Assembly (NCBI RefSeq): GCF_003206065.1
Contig: NZ_PZJQ01000002.1
Span: 368,660 to 432,659 of the forward strand
Direction of reading: 5' to 3'
DNA: 64,000 nucleotides
Origin: Salinicola halimionae
Lineage (GTDB): Bacteria; Pseudomonadota; Gammaproteobacteria; Pseudomonadales; Halomonadaceae
Shown: piece by piece, positions 1 to 9,137 of the stretch
Layout: every line of letters begins with the position of its first letter
Numbering within the stretch: the stretch's first letter is position 1
The notes under the pieces: generated by a model
What the model was told of the DNA's origin: nothing
The model's input: only the letters and a program-made list of their open reading frames with translations
The model's database searches: none
Program-made: the position numbers and the translations under genes

Positions 1-686
1 ACGTCTATCCGCTGCTGGAAGTGATGCAGCGGATCGGCATGCCGCTGCTGATTCACGGCGAGGTGACGCGCGGCGAGATCGATATCTTCGATCGCGAGAA
101 ATATTTCATCGACGAGGTGATGATCGATATTCGTCGTCAGTTCCCGGCACTCAAGGTGGTGTTCGAGCACATTACCACCAAGGAAGCGGCCCAGTTCGTG
201 CTCGACGGTGACGAGACCCTTGGCGCCACGCTGACGCCCCAGCACCTGGCCCAGAACCGCAACGACATGCTGGTCGGCGGCATTCGCCCGCATCTCTATT
301 GCCTGCCGATACTCAAGCGTCAGGAGCATCAGCAGGCGCTGCGCCAGGCCGTCGCCAGCGGCCATCCGCGTTTCTTCCTGGGTACCGACTCCGCACCGCA
401 CGTCACCGCCGCCAAGGAAACCGCCTGTGGCTGTGCCGGCGTGTTCAATGCCGAAGCCGCGCTTTCGGTCTACGCCGACGTCTTCGAGCAGGAAGGCGCG
501 CTCCAGCACTTCGAAGCGTTCTGTTCCGAGAACGGTCCGCGCTTCTACGGCCTGCCGCTCAATGAAAGCTTCGTGACGCTCAGGCGCCAGCCGACTCCGG
601 TCGCTGACTCGGTGGGCGAAGGCGACAACACCTTCGTGCCCTACCGGGCCGGCGAATCCCTGACCTGGTCGGTAGCGCTGGATTGA
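1..686 (+). CDS. pyrC: Dihydroorotase, C-terminal part (cut by window start)
   Basis: Dihydroorotase cyclises N-carbamoyl-aspartate to dihydroorotate in cytoplasmic pyrimidine synthesis. The frame is open from base 3 and matches the E. coli PyrC type (class II, about 345 residues) nearly to the end. Visible landmarks are MPLLIHGEV with a metal-ligand His, VVFEHITT with a second metal His, ITPQH-like [20 protein letters not shown] [12 protein letters not shown], and FLGTDSAPH with the catalytic Asp and a His. The first third, including the HxH metal motif, lies before the window. The GTG at 21 is internal, not a start. The stop is followed by a short ACGGG/CCCGT hairpin without a T-run. Confidence 0.97.
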   Translation, partial: VYPLLEVMQRIGMPLLIHGEVTRGEIDIFDREKYFIDEVMIDIRRQFPALKVVFEHITTKEAAQFVLDGDETLGATLTPQHLAQNRNDMLVGGIRPHLYCLPILKRQEHQQALRQAVASGHPRFFLGTDSAPHVTAAKETACGCAGVFNAEAALSVYADVFEQEGALQHFEAFCSENGPRFYGLPLNESFVTLRRQPTPVADSVGEGDNTFVPYRAGESLTWSVALD

Positions 687-773
687 ACGGGCTTTTAGAA
701 CCCGTGCTCGTCGTGATTGCGAGGCTACATAGACGAGGCTGCCGAGATGCATCTTCGCAATTAAAGCGGAGCA

Positions 774-822
774 CGATATAAGTTCCGATATAACTTTTGT
801 GTCTATATCAAATTCGATATAA
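774..822. promoter_or_regulatory. Candidate operator of the HigBA-type pair
   Basis: The octamer CGATATAA occurs at 774, 786 and 815. TATATC at 804-809 faces GATATA at 816-821 as a perfect inverted repeat. The cluster sits 27-75 bp before the toxin gene, where type II antitoxins usually bind to autoregulate. Its role is inferred from position and symmetry. Confidence 0.55.
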
Positions 823-848
823 TGTGACGGAACCAGGTAAGGTTCATC

Positions 849-1199
849 ATGACAAAAGAAGAAAAACCGGTTGAATTCCGTGGGGACTCGCTGGACCAAT
901 TGCGAGCTTTCCCTCAGGCAGCGAAGCAGGATATGGGTTACCAGATCGCTCGGGTCCAAGCAGGCCTGGAGCCTGAAGATTCCAAGCCCATGAAGACCGT
1001 GGGTAACGGCGTTTATGAAATCAGAGTAAAGGACGAAACCGGGGCTTATCGGACGTTCTACATCGCGAAGCGACAGGATGCTATCTACGTCCTTCACTGC
1101 TTCCAGAAGAAAACCGAGAAGACGGCCCCCAAGGATTTGGCGCTAGGCAAGCAGCGATTCAAAGAGCTGCCGCCTGAGCCCCCAAAAAGCCGAGAGTAG
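849..1199 (+). CDS. HigB/RelE-like toxin (Gp49-like, DUF891 family)
   Basis: A 116-residue protein with the pattern of phage-derived Gp49-like/HigB toxins. It has an N-terminal helical part, then a beta core (VYEIRVKDETGAYRTFYIA, followed by YVLHCFQKKTEKT). Family members are usually ribosome-dependent mRNA nucleases. The FxKKT segment and a downstream XRE gene are typical of the family. An AGGTAAGG ribosome site precedes the ATG. The toxin comes first and the antitoxin second, the HigBA order, with a 66-bp gap. It lies just after pyrC in otherwise core DNA, so it is probably a small insertion. Activity is inferred. Confidence 0.82.
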   Translation: MTKEEKPVEFRGDSLDQLRAFPQAAKQDMGYQIARVQAGLEPEDSKPMKTVGNGVYEIRVKDETGAYRTFYIAKRQDAIYVLHCFQKKTEKTAPKDLALGKQRFKELPPEPPKSRE

Positions 1200-1265
1200 A
1201 GACTACGGCTGTCGACATGCCTTTCTTCAATCGACGAACAGCAGTATGAGAGTGAGGATAGCGAT

Positions 1266-1559
1266 ATGGCCAACGAGCGTTTCGCAAGCATCTGGGATGC
1301 TATCGAGGATACCCCTGAGCAAGCGGCAAACATGCGTTTGCGGTCCAAGCTGATGATGATTCTTGGCGAGCGGGTGAAAAGCTGGAACGTAAGCCAGGCC
1401 GAAGCTGGCCGCCGTCTAGGGCTGACTCAGCCTCGCGTCAATGATTTGCTGAAGGGCCGAATCAGCAAGTTCAGCCTTGACGCGCTGGTCAACCTCTCCA
1501 CGCACGCGCATTACCGGATCGATATCAGCGTTGTTGAAGAAGAAGCCACGCCAGTATGA
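1266..1559 (+). CDS. XRE-family antitoxin (HigA-like)
   Basis: A 97-residue helix-turn-helix protein. The HTH spans about residues 40-75, with SQAEAGRRLGLTQPRVNDLL as the recognition unit and KISKFSLDAL-like RISKFSLDALVNL after it. This is the small XRE type that pairs with Gp49-like toxins. It should neutralise the upstream toxin and repress the shared promoter at 774-822. A weak GAGGATA ribosome site lies before the ATG. It has no other partner nearby, since the next gene is convergent. Confidence 0.85.
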   Translation: MANERFASIWDAIEDTPEQAANMRLRSKLMMILGERVKSWNVSQAEAGRRLGLTQPRVNDLLKGRISKFSLDALVNLSTHAHYRIDISVVEEEATPV

Positions 1560-1629
1560 AGGTGAATAACAGACTGGACACGATAGCTCCTTCTAACGAA
1601 AGGCTTTGCCCCCAGTAGCGCGATGAACC

Positions 1630-3723
1630 TTAAAACGCCACGCTGGCCTGCAGCGTGACCTCCAGCGGTTCGCCGACCACCACCCGGGTCTCGCCGCCGC
1701 TGGAGAGGTAGTAGGTGGTGTCGAACAGGTTCTTCACGTTCAGCTGCAGATGGGTATTGTCGCCCAGCCAGCGGTTGTCCCAGGCGATGAACGCATCCGC
1801 TACGGTGTAGTCGTCGAGGCTGAAGCTGTTGTCGCTGTCCCCCTCGCGGCTGCCGACGTAGCGAACGCCGCCGCCAACCCGCCAGCGACCGTAATCGGGG
1901 TTTACCGCGAGCGCCTGCGATAGCAGCAGCGACGCGGTGTGACGCGCCACGTTGGGCAGCGCGTTGCCTTCGGTGCCGCCATCCGCATCGTCGAGCACTT
2001 CGGCATCGGTGTAGGCATAGTTGGCGAGGACCGATAGCCGCTCGGTCAATTCGCCCTGGGCGGAGAGCTCGATCCCTTTCGCGTCGCTCTTGCCCACCGC
2101 CCGCGACACGCCGTTGTCGCTGACGACGACGTTCTCCTTGGTGATCTCGAAATAGGCCAGTGAAGCCTGCAGCCGATCGCCGAGGAAACGTTGCTTGATC
2201 CCGGCTTCCCAGCCATGACCCTCTTCCGGATCGAAGCGCTGTCCGGTGTCGGCATCGGGTTGGTTGGGAACGAACGATTCGCTGTAACTGGCGTAGAGCG
2301 AGGTCTGCGGCGTCAGCTTGTAGAGCAGGCTGGCGTGGGGCAGGAAGACGTCATCCTGGGTATCGGTTTCGACCACGAACGGCCGGCCCTGGCCGCCATA
2401 CTGTTCGCTATGCTGATAACGCCCGCCCAGACCGAGAATCCAGCGTTCGCCCAAATGCAGGTTGTCGTCGACGTAGGCGCCGGTGGTGTTGATCTCGTCG
2501 AGCCGATGGCTGGTGCTGTCGAGATAGGTGGCGCCATCCAGGTTTAGATCGCCGTCGTCGGGGTCGTAGATCGAGATCGTATCGGTAGCGCCGCGATAGC
2601 GGTCGGCCAGATAGTCGCGGCGGCGCTCATGATCGATGCCGACGGTCATCTCGTGGCGAACTCCGGCCAGTTTGACGTTACCCAGCAGCTCGGCGGCGGT
2701 ATAGATCACGCGCCGGTCGAAGCCGTGATTGGCATCGGCGCGCCGGGTGGCGGTGCCATCCTCGGCAACGCTTAATACCCGCGGCTGGCCATCGTCGTAC
2801 TGGCGCCGGTTCCAGCCGTAGGTCAGGCGACTGGTCCAGTCCGGGTTCAGATCCTGCTCCCAGCGCGCCGTGAACGACTGATCGTGGCCCGTTACGCGGG
2901 ACCAGTCTTCGTCGAATCGCCGCTTGCGTGGCACGTCGACTGCCTTGCCATCGACGAAGGCGGTGCCCCGGTCCAGGGTCAGGTCGTAGTCGCGGTACTC
3001 GTAGGCGAACCACAGGCGGGTGTCGTCGTCCTCCCAGCTCAGCGACGGCGCCACCACGGTCTGACGATTGCTGCCGAAGTCGCGCCAGTAGTCCTCGTCC
3101 TGCTGCCCGACGATGAAGCGAAACGCCGCGCCGCTGTCGCCCAGCGGCCCGGTGACGTCGACGCTGGCATTGCCGCCGCCGAAGGAAGTGCCCTCGCCAC
3201 TGATGGTGCGCTGCCAGTCGTACTGCGGCTTCTTGCTGACGAGATTGATCACCCCGCCAGGCTCCTGAATACCGTAGCGAAACGAACTCGGGCCCTTGAG
3301 CACTTCGACCCGCTCGGTGGTGAAGGTGGCAAACGTATTGCGCGGCTGGCGGATGCCGTCACGAAGAATCGAGCCGTCGCTGTTGCTGCCGAAGCCGCGC
3401 TTGATGAAGCCGGCTTCGGTGCCGCCCATGGTGTTGCCCTGTGTCACGCCGTTGACGTAGGCCATGGCATCGGTCAACGAATCGGCGTCGATATCCTCGA
3501 GCATCTGCGAGCTGATCTGGTCGACCGTTCGCGCCTGGCTCAGGAAGTCGGTTGGGCGGCCATTGACCAGGTTCGAGCGCGTCGCTTGATAGCCTTCCGC
3601 TTGCGATGGGACGGCGGCGGCAGTCACCACCAGCGGCGTGAGAGCGTCATTCGCGAAACTAGCGCGGGCGGCTATCAGCAGTACCGCCAAGGTGGCAGCG
3701 CGTGAGAGGCGGCGTGGGGGCAT
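1630..3723 (-). CDS. TonB-dependent siderophore receptor
   Basis: An outer-membrane gated channel that imports ferric siderophore using TonB energy. The 697-residue frame starts at MPPRRLSRAATLA, giving a signal peptide cut near residue 24. The open frame continues upstream without family similarity, so this ATG is preferred. The plug domain shows TRTVDQISSQ-type ARTVDQISSQM, VLKGPSSFRYG and PGGVINLVSKKP. A beta-barrel follows and ends in the aromatic residue of LQASVAF, the usual outer-membrane assembly signal. The overall pattern is the ferrichrome/ferrioxamine-type family. It lies 74 bp downstream of a binding-protein gene behind a Fur box, so iron-regulated co-transcription is likely. The exact siderophore cannot be told. 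Confidence 0.93.
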   Translation of the reverse strand: MPPRRLSRAATLAVLLIAARASFANDALTPLVVTAAAVPSQAEGYQATRSNLVNGRPTDFLSQARTVDQISSQMLEDIDADSLTDAMAYVNGVTQGNTMGGTEAGFIKRGFGSNSDGSILRDGIRQPRNTFATFTTERVEVLKGPSSFRYGIQEPGGVINLVSKKPQYDWQRTISGEGTSFGGGNASVDVTGPLGDSGAAFRFIVGQQDEDYWRDFGSNRQTVVAPSLSWEDDDTRLWFAYEYRDYDLTLDRGTAFVDGKAVDVPRKRRFDEDWSRVTGHDQSFTARWEQDLNPDWTSRLTYGWNRRQYDDGQPRVLSVAEDGTATRRADANHGFDRRVIYTAAELLGNVKLAGVRHEMTVGIDHERRRDYLADRYRGATDTISIYDPDDGDLNLDGATYLDSTSHRLDEINTTGAYVDDNLHLGERWILGLGGRYQHSEQYGGQGRPFVVETDTQDDVFLPHASLLYKLTPQTSLYASYSESFVPNQPDADTGQRFDPEEGHGWEAGIKQRFLGDRLQASLAYFEITKENVVVSDNGVSRAVGKSDAKGIELSAQGELTERLSVLANYAYTDAEVLDDADGGTEGNALPNVARHTASLLLSQALAVNPDYGRWRVGGGVRYVGSREGDSDNSFSLDDYTVADAFIAWDNRWLGDNTHLQLNVKNLFDTTYYLSSGGETRVVVGEPLEVTLQASVAF

Positions 3724-3797
3724 GGCGTGGGTTCCCTGGTTCGAATTATCGTTTTCTGACTGACGTTTTTGGTGTGGCCTGCGACGAAGGCGAGCGT

Positions 3798-4997
3798 TCA
3801 ATGTGGCGATGAGTGTGGTGATGAAGGGCCAGCGCGATAGGTAGCCTCGAACGTGCCATCGACGGTGATCGGCATGAAGTCTCGATAGAGCTCGCGTCGT
3901 GTCGCCGCTGGATCGAGGGCGCCGCACTGCTGCGGATGCAGCCAGCCGGCGATGGCCTGCAGCGCGACCACCGAGAACGGCCCCTGGTGGTAGCCATGCC
4001 AGATCGCGTGGAAGCCGCCGTCGTTGACCGCCGATAGCGCCGACCAACCCGGTCGGCGGGCCACGACATCGGCCATGTCGCCCTGGGTATCGCTTTCCGC
4101 GACACCGAAGCCGGCGCGAATCGAGCCGCTTTTGGCCCACTGGGCGGCGGTGGCGATGATCACGTCGGGGTCGCGCGCGAGGATGGTCTCGGGGTTGAGC
4201 ACGTTTTCGGTGCCCGGGCTCATGCCGGCGGCGATGTTGTCGCCCCGGGCATGGTCCACCAGGTCGGCGAGACCCGAATCGAAGTTGCTGCGACAGCAGT
4301 CGACCTTGAGCCCCGGGGCGATATCGATCAGCACGCTGGGCCGCCGGGTGACGGCATCGAGACAGTCGTCGACAGCGGCGGTCGCCGATTGCAGTCGCGT
4401 GATCAGGGCGGAGGCGCGCGATTCTGAATCCAGCGCCTGGCCCAGCAGCTCGAGCGAGGGCTGCGTGTCGTCGAGAGGATGCTCGCGGAAATCGATGAAC
4501 AGGATCGGAATCTGCAGCGCCGCCAGTTGATCCAGCAGCGGTGTCTGGCGCAGCCCGGCATGGCGCGAGATATCGGCGACGATCAGATCCGGATCGAGGG
4601 CGATCAGCGCTTCGGCGCTGGGCATGGCATTGCCGTTGGTGCCCAGCGTCGGCAAATCGGACAGGGCGGGAAAGGCCGCAGCGAAACGCGCCTGCGCCAC
4701 GGGGTCGAAGCTCTCCAGCGAACCGCGCCAGCCGCTCATGCGTGATACGGGATCGGGCAACAGTGCCGCGAGGGCGAAGAGGTGTCGCGGATTATCGAGA
4801 AAGAGGCGCTCGGGGGCGGCGGCAAGGGTCACCTCGCGCCCGGCGAGATCGGTCACTGTCACCGGATACTCTGTCGCCTGCGCCGTGCTCGTCAGCCAGC
4901 CGGTACCGAGCCAGATTCCGAGCCAGAGCCGGAGCCAAACCCTGAGCCAGAGCCCGAGTGTGCCCCACGCGTTTCGGCGGCCCAGTAATAACCCCAT
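3798..4997 (-). CDS. Periplasmic iron-siderophore (FhuD/BtuF-type) binding protein
   Basis: A 399-residue TroA-fold substrate-binding protein for an ABC importer. It has a Trp/Leu-rich signal segment ending near ATEYPVTV. A conserved core follows: VTVTDLAGREVTLAAAPER, the helix-forming ALIALDPDLIVAD, and ETILARDPDVIIATAAQW, the two-lobe DPD motifs of this family. No permease or ATPase gene is adjacent, so it must work with components encoded elsewhere or with the receptor downstream. The Fur box lies 26 bp upstream of the ATG. The C-terminus (SSPHSSPH) is low-complexity. The substrate is inferred from the neighbouring receptor. Confidence 0.85.
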   Translation of the reverse strand: MGLLLGRRNAWGTLGLWLRVWLRLWLGIWLGTGWLTSTAQATEYPVTVTDLAGREVTLAAAPERLFLDNPRHLFALAALLPDPVSRMSGWRGSLESFDPVAQARFAAAFPALSDLPTLGTNGNAMPSAEALIALDPDLIVADISRHAGLRQTPLLDQLAALQIPILFIDFREHPLDDTQPSLELLGQALDSESRASALITRLQSATAAVDDCLDAVTRRPSVLIDIAPGLKVDCCRSNFDSGLADLVDHARGDNIAAGMSPGTENVLNPETILARDPDVIIATAAQWAKSGSIRAGFGVAESDTQGDMADVVARRPGWSALSAVNDGGFHAIWHGYHQGPFSVVALQAIAGWLHPQQCGALDPAATRRELYRDFMPITVDGTFEATYRAGPSSPHSSPH

Positions 4998-5023
4998 GAT
5001 CGCTTTTCTTCTAGTTGATTAAA

Positions 5024-5043
5024 GCGAATCATTATCATTTGTA
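5024..5043 (-). promoter_or_regulatory. Fur box of the siderophore uptake operon
   Basis: Read on the minus strand, the segment contains AAATGATAATGATTCGC, a close match to the 19-bp Fur consensus of GATAAT repeats. It lies just upstream of the binding-protein start and in the right direction for it. Iron-loaded Fur is expected to repress the operon. Confidence 0.8.
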
Positions 5044-5072
5044 TCGGGGCGGGGGTCAATGCTAATGGTCAG

Positions 5073-5642
5073 TCAGCGCCAAGCCGATAACCGGTCGGTC
5101 GGCTCGAAGGGGCGGATGACCCAGTTTTCTGTGCCTTCCGGTGCAATCCACAGCGGGATCGCATTGGCCGAGCGAGGTCCGGCCGGGCTGCCGTGGGTCA
5201 GGCCACGCACGGCGCGAACCAGCCCCGAATGGCCGACGATCAGCGGCGTCTCGGCTTCGTCGAGCAGCGCATTGAGCGTGGTGGCGATGCGCTCGACGAA
5301 TGTCTGCCAGGATTCGCCACCTGGCGGCGTGCTCGTATACGGGATCGTCTCGGGAATCGGCTGGCCTTCGAGGTCTCCCCAGTGGCGTTCCATCAGCCCA
5401 TCGACGATCCGGTCCGGCGCGCGGCCCAGCGCCAGTTCGGCGGTGCGGTAGGCGCGTTGCAGCGGGCTCGACACCGCCAGCGACCAGTCGATGTCCCCCA
5501 GCAGCTCGCCTGCGCGCTTCGCTTCGTCTTCGCCCTGCGGCGTCAATGCCACGTCATGCTGACCGCCGATGCGACGTTCGAGATTGCGGGTGCTCTGGCC
5601 GTGGCGAAGGAAGACAAAGGGGCGGCGGATCAGGGCAGGCAT
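5073..5642 (-). CDS. Histidine phosphatase superfamily protein
   Basis: A 189-residue cytoplasmic phosphatase or mutase of the phosphoglycerate-mutase-like superfamily. LRHGQST near residues 12-18 holds the RHG motif with the phospho-accepting His14. LAVSSPLQRAYRTAE supplies the second Arg, and LIVGHSGLVRAV the second catalytic His. Length fits the small broad-specificity branch (CobC/GpmB-like). AAGGA lies 8 bp before the start. The substrate is unknown. It starts back-to-back with the dehydrogenase gene. Confidence 0.88.
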   Translation of the reverse strand: MPALIRRPFVFLRHGQSTRNLERRIGGQHDVALTPQGEDEAKRAGELLGDIDWSLAVSSPLQRAYRTAELALGRAPDRIVDGLMERHWGDLEGQPIPETIPYTSTPPGGESWQTFVERIATTLNALLDEAETPLIVGHSGLVRAVRGLTHGSPAGPRSANAIPLWIAPEGTENWVIRPFEPTDRLSAWR

Positions 5643-5814
5643 GGCGGGTCCTTGGCAAGAAGTCGGGTGTGAGCGCAGTGGTGCAATTCTAATCGATTCG
5701 GCGAGTGACGATTTGCCGGCTACGGGATTTTGCGGTAACCCTTGGTGATGACCCGGCGATCCGCCCGATTGTCATACAATGCCCGAACAGATGTGAACCG
5801 CATAAGGAATGCCC

Positions 5815-6804
5815 ATGTCCACCGCTCTCGATATCCATATCTACACCGACCCTAATTTTCGGCAATCGAAGGACTTCGCCGACGAGCGCGTCCTCGGCAT
5901 TCTGGCGGAGTTCGAGGGTCTGGGATCGCGTATCACGCTGAGTTTCAGTCATGACGAGACTGAGCTGAATGCGGCGCTGGCCGATGCCGAGGTGCTGATT
6001 CTGGTGGGCAAGCTGGATATCGCCGACGTGGCGGCACGGGCACCGAAACTGCGCTGGATCCATATCACCAGTGCCGGGGTCGATCGAATTCCTCTGGACC
6101 GCCTGCCCGCCGAGGTACTGGTGACCAATGCCAAGGGCAATCATGAGGTGCGGGCCCGGGAGTTCTCGATGACCGCGCTGTTGATGCTCAACAACCGACT
6201 GCCGGATTTCGTGACCCAGCAGCGCGAGAAACACTGGGCGCAGAGCGCGCTCGAACCCATCGACGGCAAGACGGTAGTGATCCTGGGCATGGGGGCGCTG
6301 GGAAGCGCGGCGGCCGAGGCGGCCAAACGGTTGAACCTGAAAGTGATCGGCGTCAGCCGTTCGGGCCGGGATCACGCCCTCGCCGATGTCAGTCTGCCGC
6401 AAAGCCGGCTGAAGGAAGCGCTGGCGGACGCCGATTTTCTGCTGATCACGCTGCCGTTGACGCCGGAGACGCGCCATGCGGTCGGCGAGGCGGAACTGGC
6501 GGCCATGCCGGCGCGCGCGGGGGTGATCAATATCGGTCGCGGCCCGGTGCTGGATGTGGCCGCGTTGGCGAAACGGCTGGAAGCGGATCAACTGCGCGGT
6601 GCGGTGCTCGACGTGTTCCCGGAGGAGCCGCTGCCGGCGGATTCGCCCTACTGGACCACGCGCAACCTGATCGTCACGCCGCACAGCGGACTCTACGACG
6701 CTGATTACGTGCCGCGCTGCCTGCGCTTCTTCTTCGCCAACGTCGAGCGTTATCTTGACGATCAGCCGCTAGAAAATCGAGTCGATACGAGCTTGGGCTA
6801 TTGA
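5815..6804 (+). CDS. D-2-hydroxyacid dehydrogenase family protein
   Basis: An NAD(P)-dependent oxidoreductase interconverting a 2-keto acid and a D-2-hydroxy acid in the cytoplasm. The 329-residue protein has a Rossmann motif, ILGMGALGSAAAEAA. The catalytic triad is Arg242 (NIGRGPV), Glu271 (FPEEPLP) and His290 (TPHSGLY). I chose the ATG at 5815 over 5809 because AAGGA at 5804-5808 then has a normal 6-bp spacing. The gene ends one base before the convergent MocR gene. The substrate (glyoxylate, hydroxypyruvate or other) cannot be read from sequence. Confidence 0.92.
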   Translation: MSTALDIHIYTDPNFRQSKDFADERVLGILAEFEGLGSRITLSFSHDETELNAALADAEVLILVGKLDIADVAARAPKLRWIHITSAGVDRIPLDRLPAEVLVTNAKGNHEVRAREFSMTALLMLNNRLPDFVTQQREKHWAQSALEPIDGKTVVILGMGALGSAAAEAAKRLNLKVIGVSRSGRDHALADVSLPQSRLKEALADADFLLITLPLTPETRHAVGEAELAAMPARAGVINIGRGPVLDVAALAKRLEADQLRGAVLDVFPEEPLPADSPYWTTRNLIVTPHSGLYDADYVPRCLRFFFANVERYLDDQPLENRVDTSLGY

Positions 6805-6805
6805 T

Positions 6806-8203
6806 CTACACGGTCTGCCATAGCATCGGATCCGGGTCGCCCAGCGTGGTGGCGATGACCTGCAGCGCGCGCTCCAGCGCTTCGCGACTGTCGGCGGCAC
6901 TGATACAGACACGAATCGCCTGGGGGGCGCTGACACTACCCAGGCAGAAGCTTTCAGCCGTGCTGACGTTGACCTGCTGCGCCTGGAGTTGAGCCACCAC
7001 ATGGCTGGTGCGTAGCTCTCCCGGCAGCGCCAGCCACAGATAGAACCCGCCGCGGCGGCCGCGGGGGGAAAACTCTCCCAGTATCTGCATGGCGCGATCG
7101 AAGCGCCAGTCGAGCTCTTCGCGCTGCCAGTGCAACAGCGTCGCGGCGTCACCGCTCTCGATCCAGCGACAGACGAGCGAGGCCATCAGCGGCGGTGGCA
7201 TCCAGCTCTGGGCCCGCAGCGCGGCGATCAGCCGCCCGTGCAAGGCTTGCGGCGCGCGCATGGCGCCAACCCGCAGCCCCCCGCCCAGCACCTTGGCGAC
7301 CGAAAAGAGCGTGACCGTGCACTCCGGCGCCAGCCGATAGAGCGGCGTCAGCGGTGCCTCATCGAGCTGTGGATGGATGTCGTCCTCGATCAGCCAGAAC
7401 CGTCTTTCCCTTGCCAGCCTCACCAACGCTCGCCGCCGATCCTCGCTGAGGCGCGCGGTGGTGGGGTTGTGGCAGTCGGGCATGACGTAGAGCGCGCGGA
7501 ACGGCTGCTGTTCGAAGGCGCGGGCCAACGCGTCGATATCGATGCCTTCCTCGTCGTGGGCGACCGCCACGCTCTTGAGCGAGAGTTGCTGCAGGCCGCT
7601 GATCAGGCCCGGATAGGTCAGGCGCTCGGCTGCCAGCCGTTCGCCGGGCGACAACAGGGCGCTCAGACTCAGATAGATACCGTGCATGCCGCCCTGATTG
7701 ATCAACAGCTCATCCGCCGGGACGGCGCGTCCCAGCGTTGCGAGCCAGCCGGCGATCACCTCTCGCTGCCAGTGCTGGCCCGCTTCGGGTTGATAATCGA
7801 TGGCTGCCCTCAGCAGCTCGGGGTCGTGCTGAATCGAGCGCATCGCATTGGCCAGCGATGCCTCGCGTTGTGGGTGGGGAGGCGGCAGCGACAGGCTGAG
7901 ATCGACGATGCCGCTGTCCGGCGCGGCGCGACGGACGTGGTCGAACGCCTGGTGGGGCGCACCGGCGTCGCGCACGTAGGTACCGCTGCCGACGCGTGCA
8001 CTGACCACGCCGCGCTGTTCGGCGAGCGCGTAGGCGCGAGTGACCGTACCGACGGTGACACCAAGCGCATCCGCCAGCCGCCGCTGAGGAGGCAGCTTGG
8101 CACCTGTCGCCAGCTCGCCACTGGCAGCGGCGGCGGCAATGGCGTCGGCCAGCTCGCGATAGCGGGGGCCATGTCCGGGGAGTAAAGGGATCCAGATTGT
8201 CAT
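6806..8203 (-). CDS. MocR-type PLP-dependent transcriptional regulator
   Basis: A 465-residue fusion. Residues about 10-78 form a GntR winged helix (KLPPQRRLADALGVTVGTV, then GSGTYV). Residues about 110-465 form a type-I aminotransferase-like fold that binds pyridoxal phosphate, with the Schiff-base Lys304 in FSVAKVLGGGLRVG. Such proteins sense amino acids or PLP and act on nearby genes. Here the divergent alaX-lysE pair is the obvious candidate target. An inverted repeat (8285-8323) lies between them. No clear Shine-Dalgarno precedes the ATG. It converges on the dehydrogenase gene with no room for a separate terminator. Confidence 0.93.
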   Translation of the reverse strand: MTIWIPLLPGHGPRYRELADAIAAAAASGELATGAKLPPQRRLADALGVTVGTVTRAYALAEQRGVVSARVGSGTYVRDAGAPHQAFDHVRRAAPDSGIVDLSLSLPPPHPQREASLANAMRSIQHDPELLRAAIDYQPEAGQHWQREVIAGWLATLGRAVPADELLINQGGMHGIYLSLSALLSPGERLAAERLTYPGLISGLQQLSLKSVAVAHDEEGIDIDALARAFEQQPFRALYVMPDCHNPTTARLSEDRRRALVRLARERRFWLIEDDIHPQLDEAPLTPLYRLAPECTVTLFSVAKVLGGGLRVGAMRAPQALHGRLIAALRAQSWMPPPLMASLVCRWIESGDAATLLHWQREELDWRFDRAMQILGEFSPRGRRGGFYLWLALPGELRTSHVVAQLQAQQVNVSTAESFCLGSVSAPQAIRVCISAADSREALERALQVIATTLGDPDPMLWQTV

Positions 8204-8284
8204 GGTGACAATAATCGAGTTGACCGAAGAAATAAGGCGGTTATGCTCGAATTGTTCGGCGATTTGGTCGTTTTGTCAATAAAT

Positions 8285-8323
8285 TGTACCCATACGATTA
8301 CCGAAAAACGATTCTCGGGTACA
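8285..8323. promoter_or_regulatory. Inverted repeat between mocR-type gene and alaX
   Basis: TGTACCC at 8285-8291 and GGGTACA at 8317-8323 are perfect 7-bp arms separated by 25 bp in the divergent intergenic region. This is a candidate binding site for the MocR-type regulator. The role is inferred. Confidence 0.4.
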
Positions 8324-8348
8324 GGATGATTTTCTGAAGAGGTGTCCG

Positions 8349-9137
8349 ATGTCTACCGTCCTGACGTTCCGCGAACTGCCCTACGCTAAGGAAAGCCTGG
8401 CGACCGTGTTGTCAACGACAGGGTCCACGACAGGGTCAACGACAGGGACAATTGGGGATAACGGTGTCGTGGTAACCGACGCCACGCTGTTCTATCCCCA
8501 TGGCGGCGGCCAGCCGGGCGATCAGGGCGTCTTCATCACCGCCGACGGCCGCACGCTGAAGGTTCTCGATACGCGCAAGGGCGACGACGGCGAGGTGCAT
8601 CACCTGCTCGACCCGAACCATGGGCTGGAGCCGGGTCAGAGCGTCACCCAGCAGATCGACTGGCAACGACGCCACGCCCACATGCGCATGCACACCGCGT
8701 TGCACCTGCTTTCCGTGATCGTGCCCCATGGCGTCACCGGTGGCAGTATCGGCGCTGATCGCGGCCGGCTGGATTTTGATCTGGGCGAGGCCAGCTTCGA
8801 CAAGGACGAGCTCAGCGAACGCCTCAACCGGCTGATTGCCGACGACTATCCGGTGACCAGCGAGTGGATCAGCGAGGCGGAGCTCGACGCGCATCCCGAG
8901 CTGGTGAAGACGATGTCGGTGGCACCGCCGCGCGGCGCCGGCGAGATTCGCATGGTGCGTATCGGCGACATCGACTATCAGCCCTGCGGCGGCACCCATG
9001 TCGCCTCGACCGCGGAGATCGGCGCCGTGCAGGTCGCCAGCATCAAGAATCGGGGCGCGCGCAATCGTCGCTTCACGCTCACCTGGGCGGCGTCGGATAT
9101 GCCCAATCCGGGCGGAAATGCCGGGGGTGGCCAATGA
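8349..9137 (+). CDS. Alanyl-tRNA editing protein (AlaX type)
   Basis: A free-standing trans-editing hydrolase that removes Ser or Gly mischarged on tRNA-Ala. The 262-residue protein has the alanyl-tRNA synthetase editing-domain zinc ligands: the HTALH pair near residue 115 and CGGTH near residue 214. FYPHGGGQPGDQG is the substrate-loop motif. Residues about 21-33 (TTGSTTGSTTGT) come from a three-copy 12-bp repeat and look like a species-specific insertion. Its stop overlaps the LysE start by 4 bp (ATGA), so the two are translationally coupled. Confidence 0.92.
   Translation: MSTVLTFRELPYAKESLATVLSTTGSTTGSTTGTIGDNGVVVTDATLFYPHGGGQPGDQGVFITADGRTLKVLDTRKGDDGEVHHLLDPNHGLEPGQSVTQQIDWQRRHAHMRMHTALHLLSVIVPHGVTGGSIGADRGRLDFDLGEASFDKDELSERLNRLIADDYPVTSEWISEAELDAHPELVKTMSVAPPRGAGEIRMVRIGDIDYQPCGGTHVASTAEIGAVQVASIKNRGARNRRFTLTWAASDMPNPGGNAGGGQ
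8411..8446 (+). repeat. Three tandem 12-bp copies inside alaX
   Basis: GTCAACGACAGG, GTCCACGACAGG and GTCAACGACAGG follow one another in frame and encode STTG-type units. Unit loss or gain would keep the frame, so length variation between strains is plausible. Confidence 0.85.

Noticed and set aside
2884..3705. Long plus-strand frame of 273 codons within the TonB receptor gene
   Set aside because: Antisense shadow in GC-rich DNA; the minus-strand product has continuous receptor motifs.
5689..6684. 331-codon minus-strand frame over the dehydrogenase
   Set aside because: Gln/Arg/His-rich shadow; the plus strand has a complete catalytic triad.
7130..8185. 351-codon plus-strand frame opposite the MocR-type gene
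   Set aside because: Mirror of codon bias in the real gene; composition rich in Arg/Gln/Gly with no family pattern.
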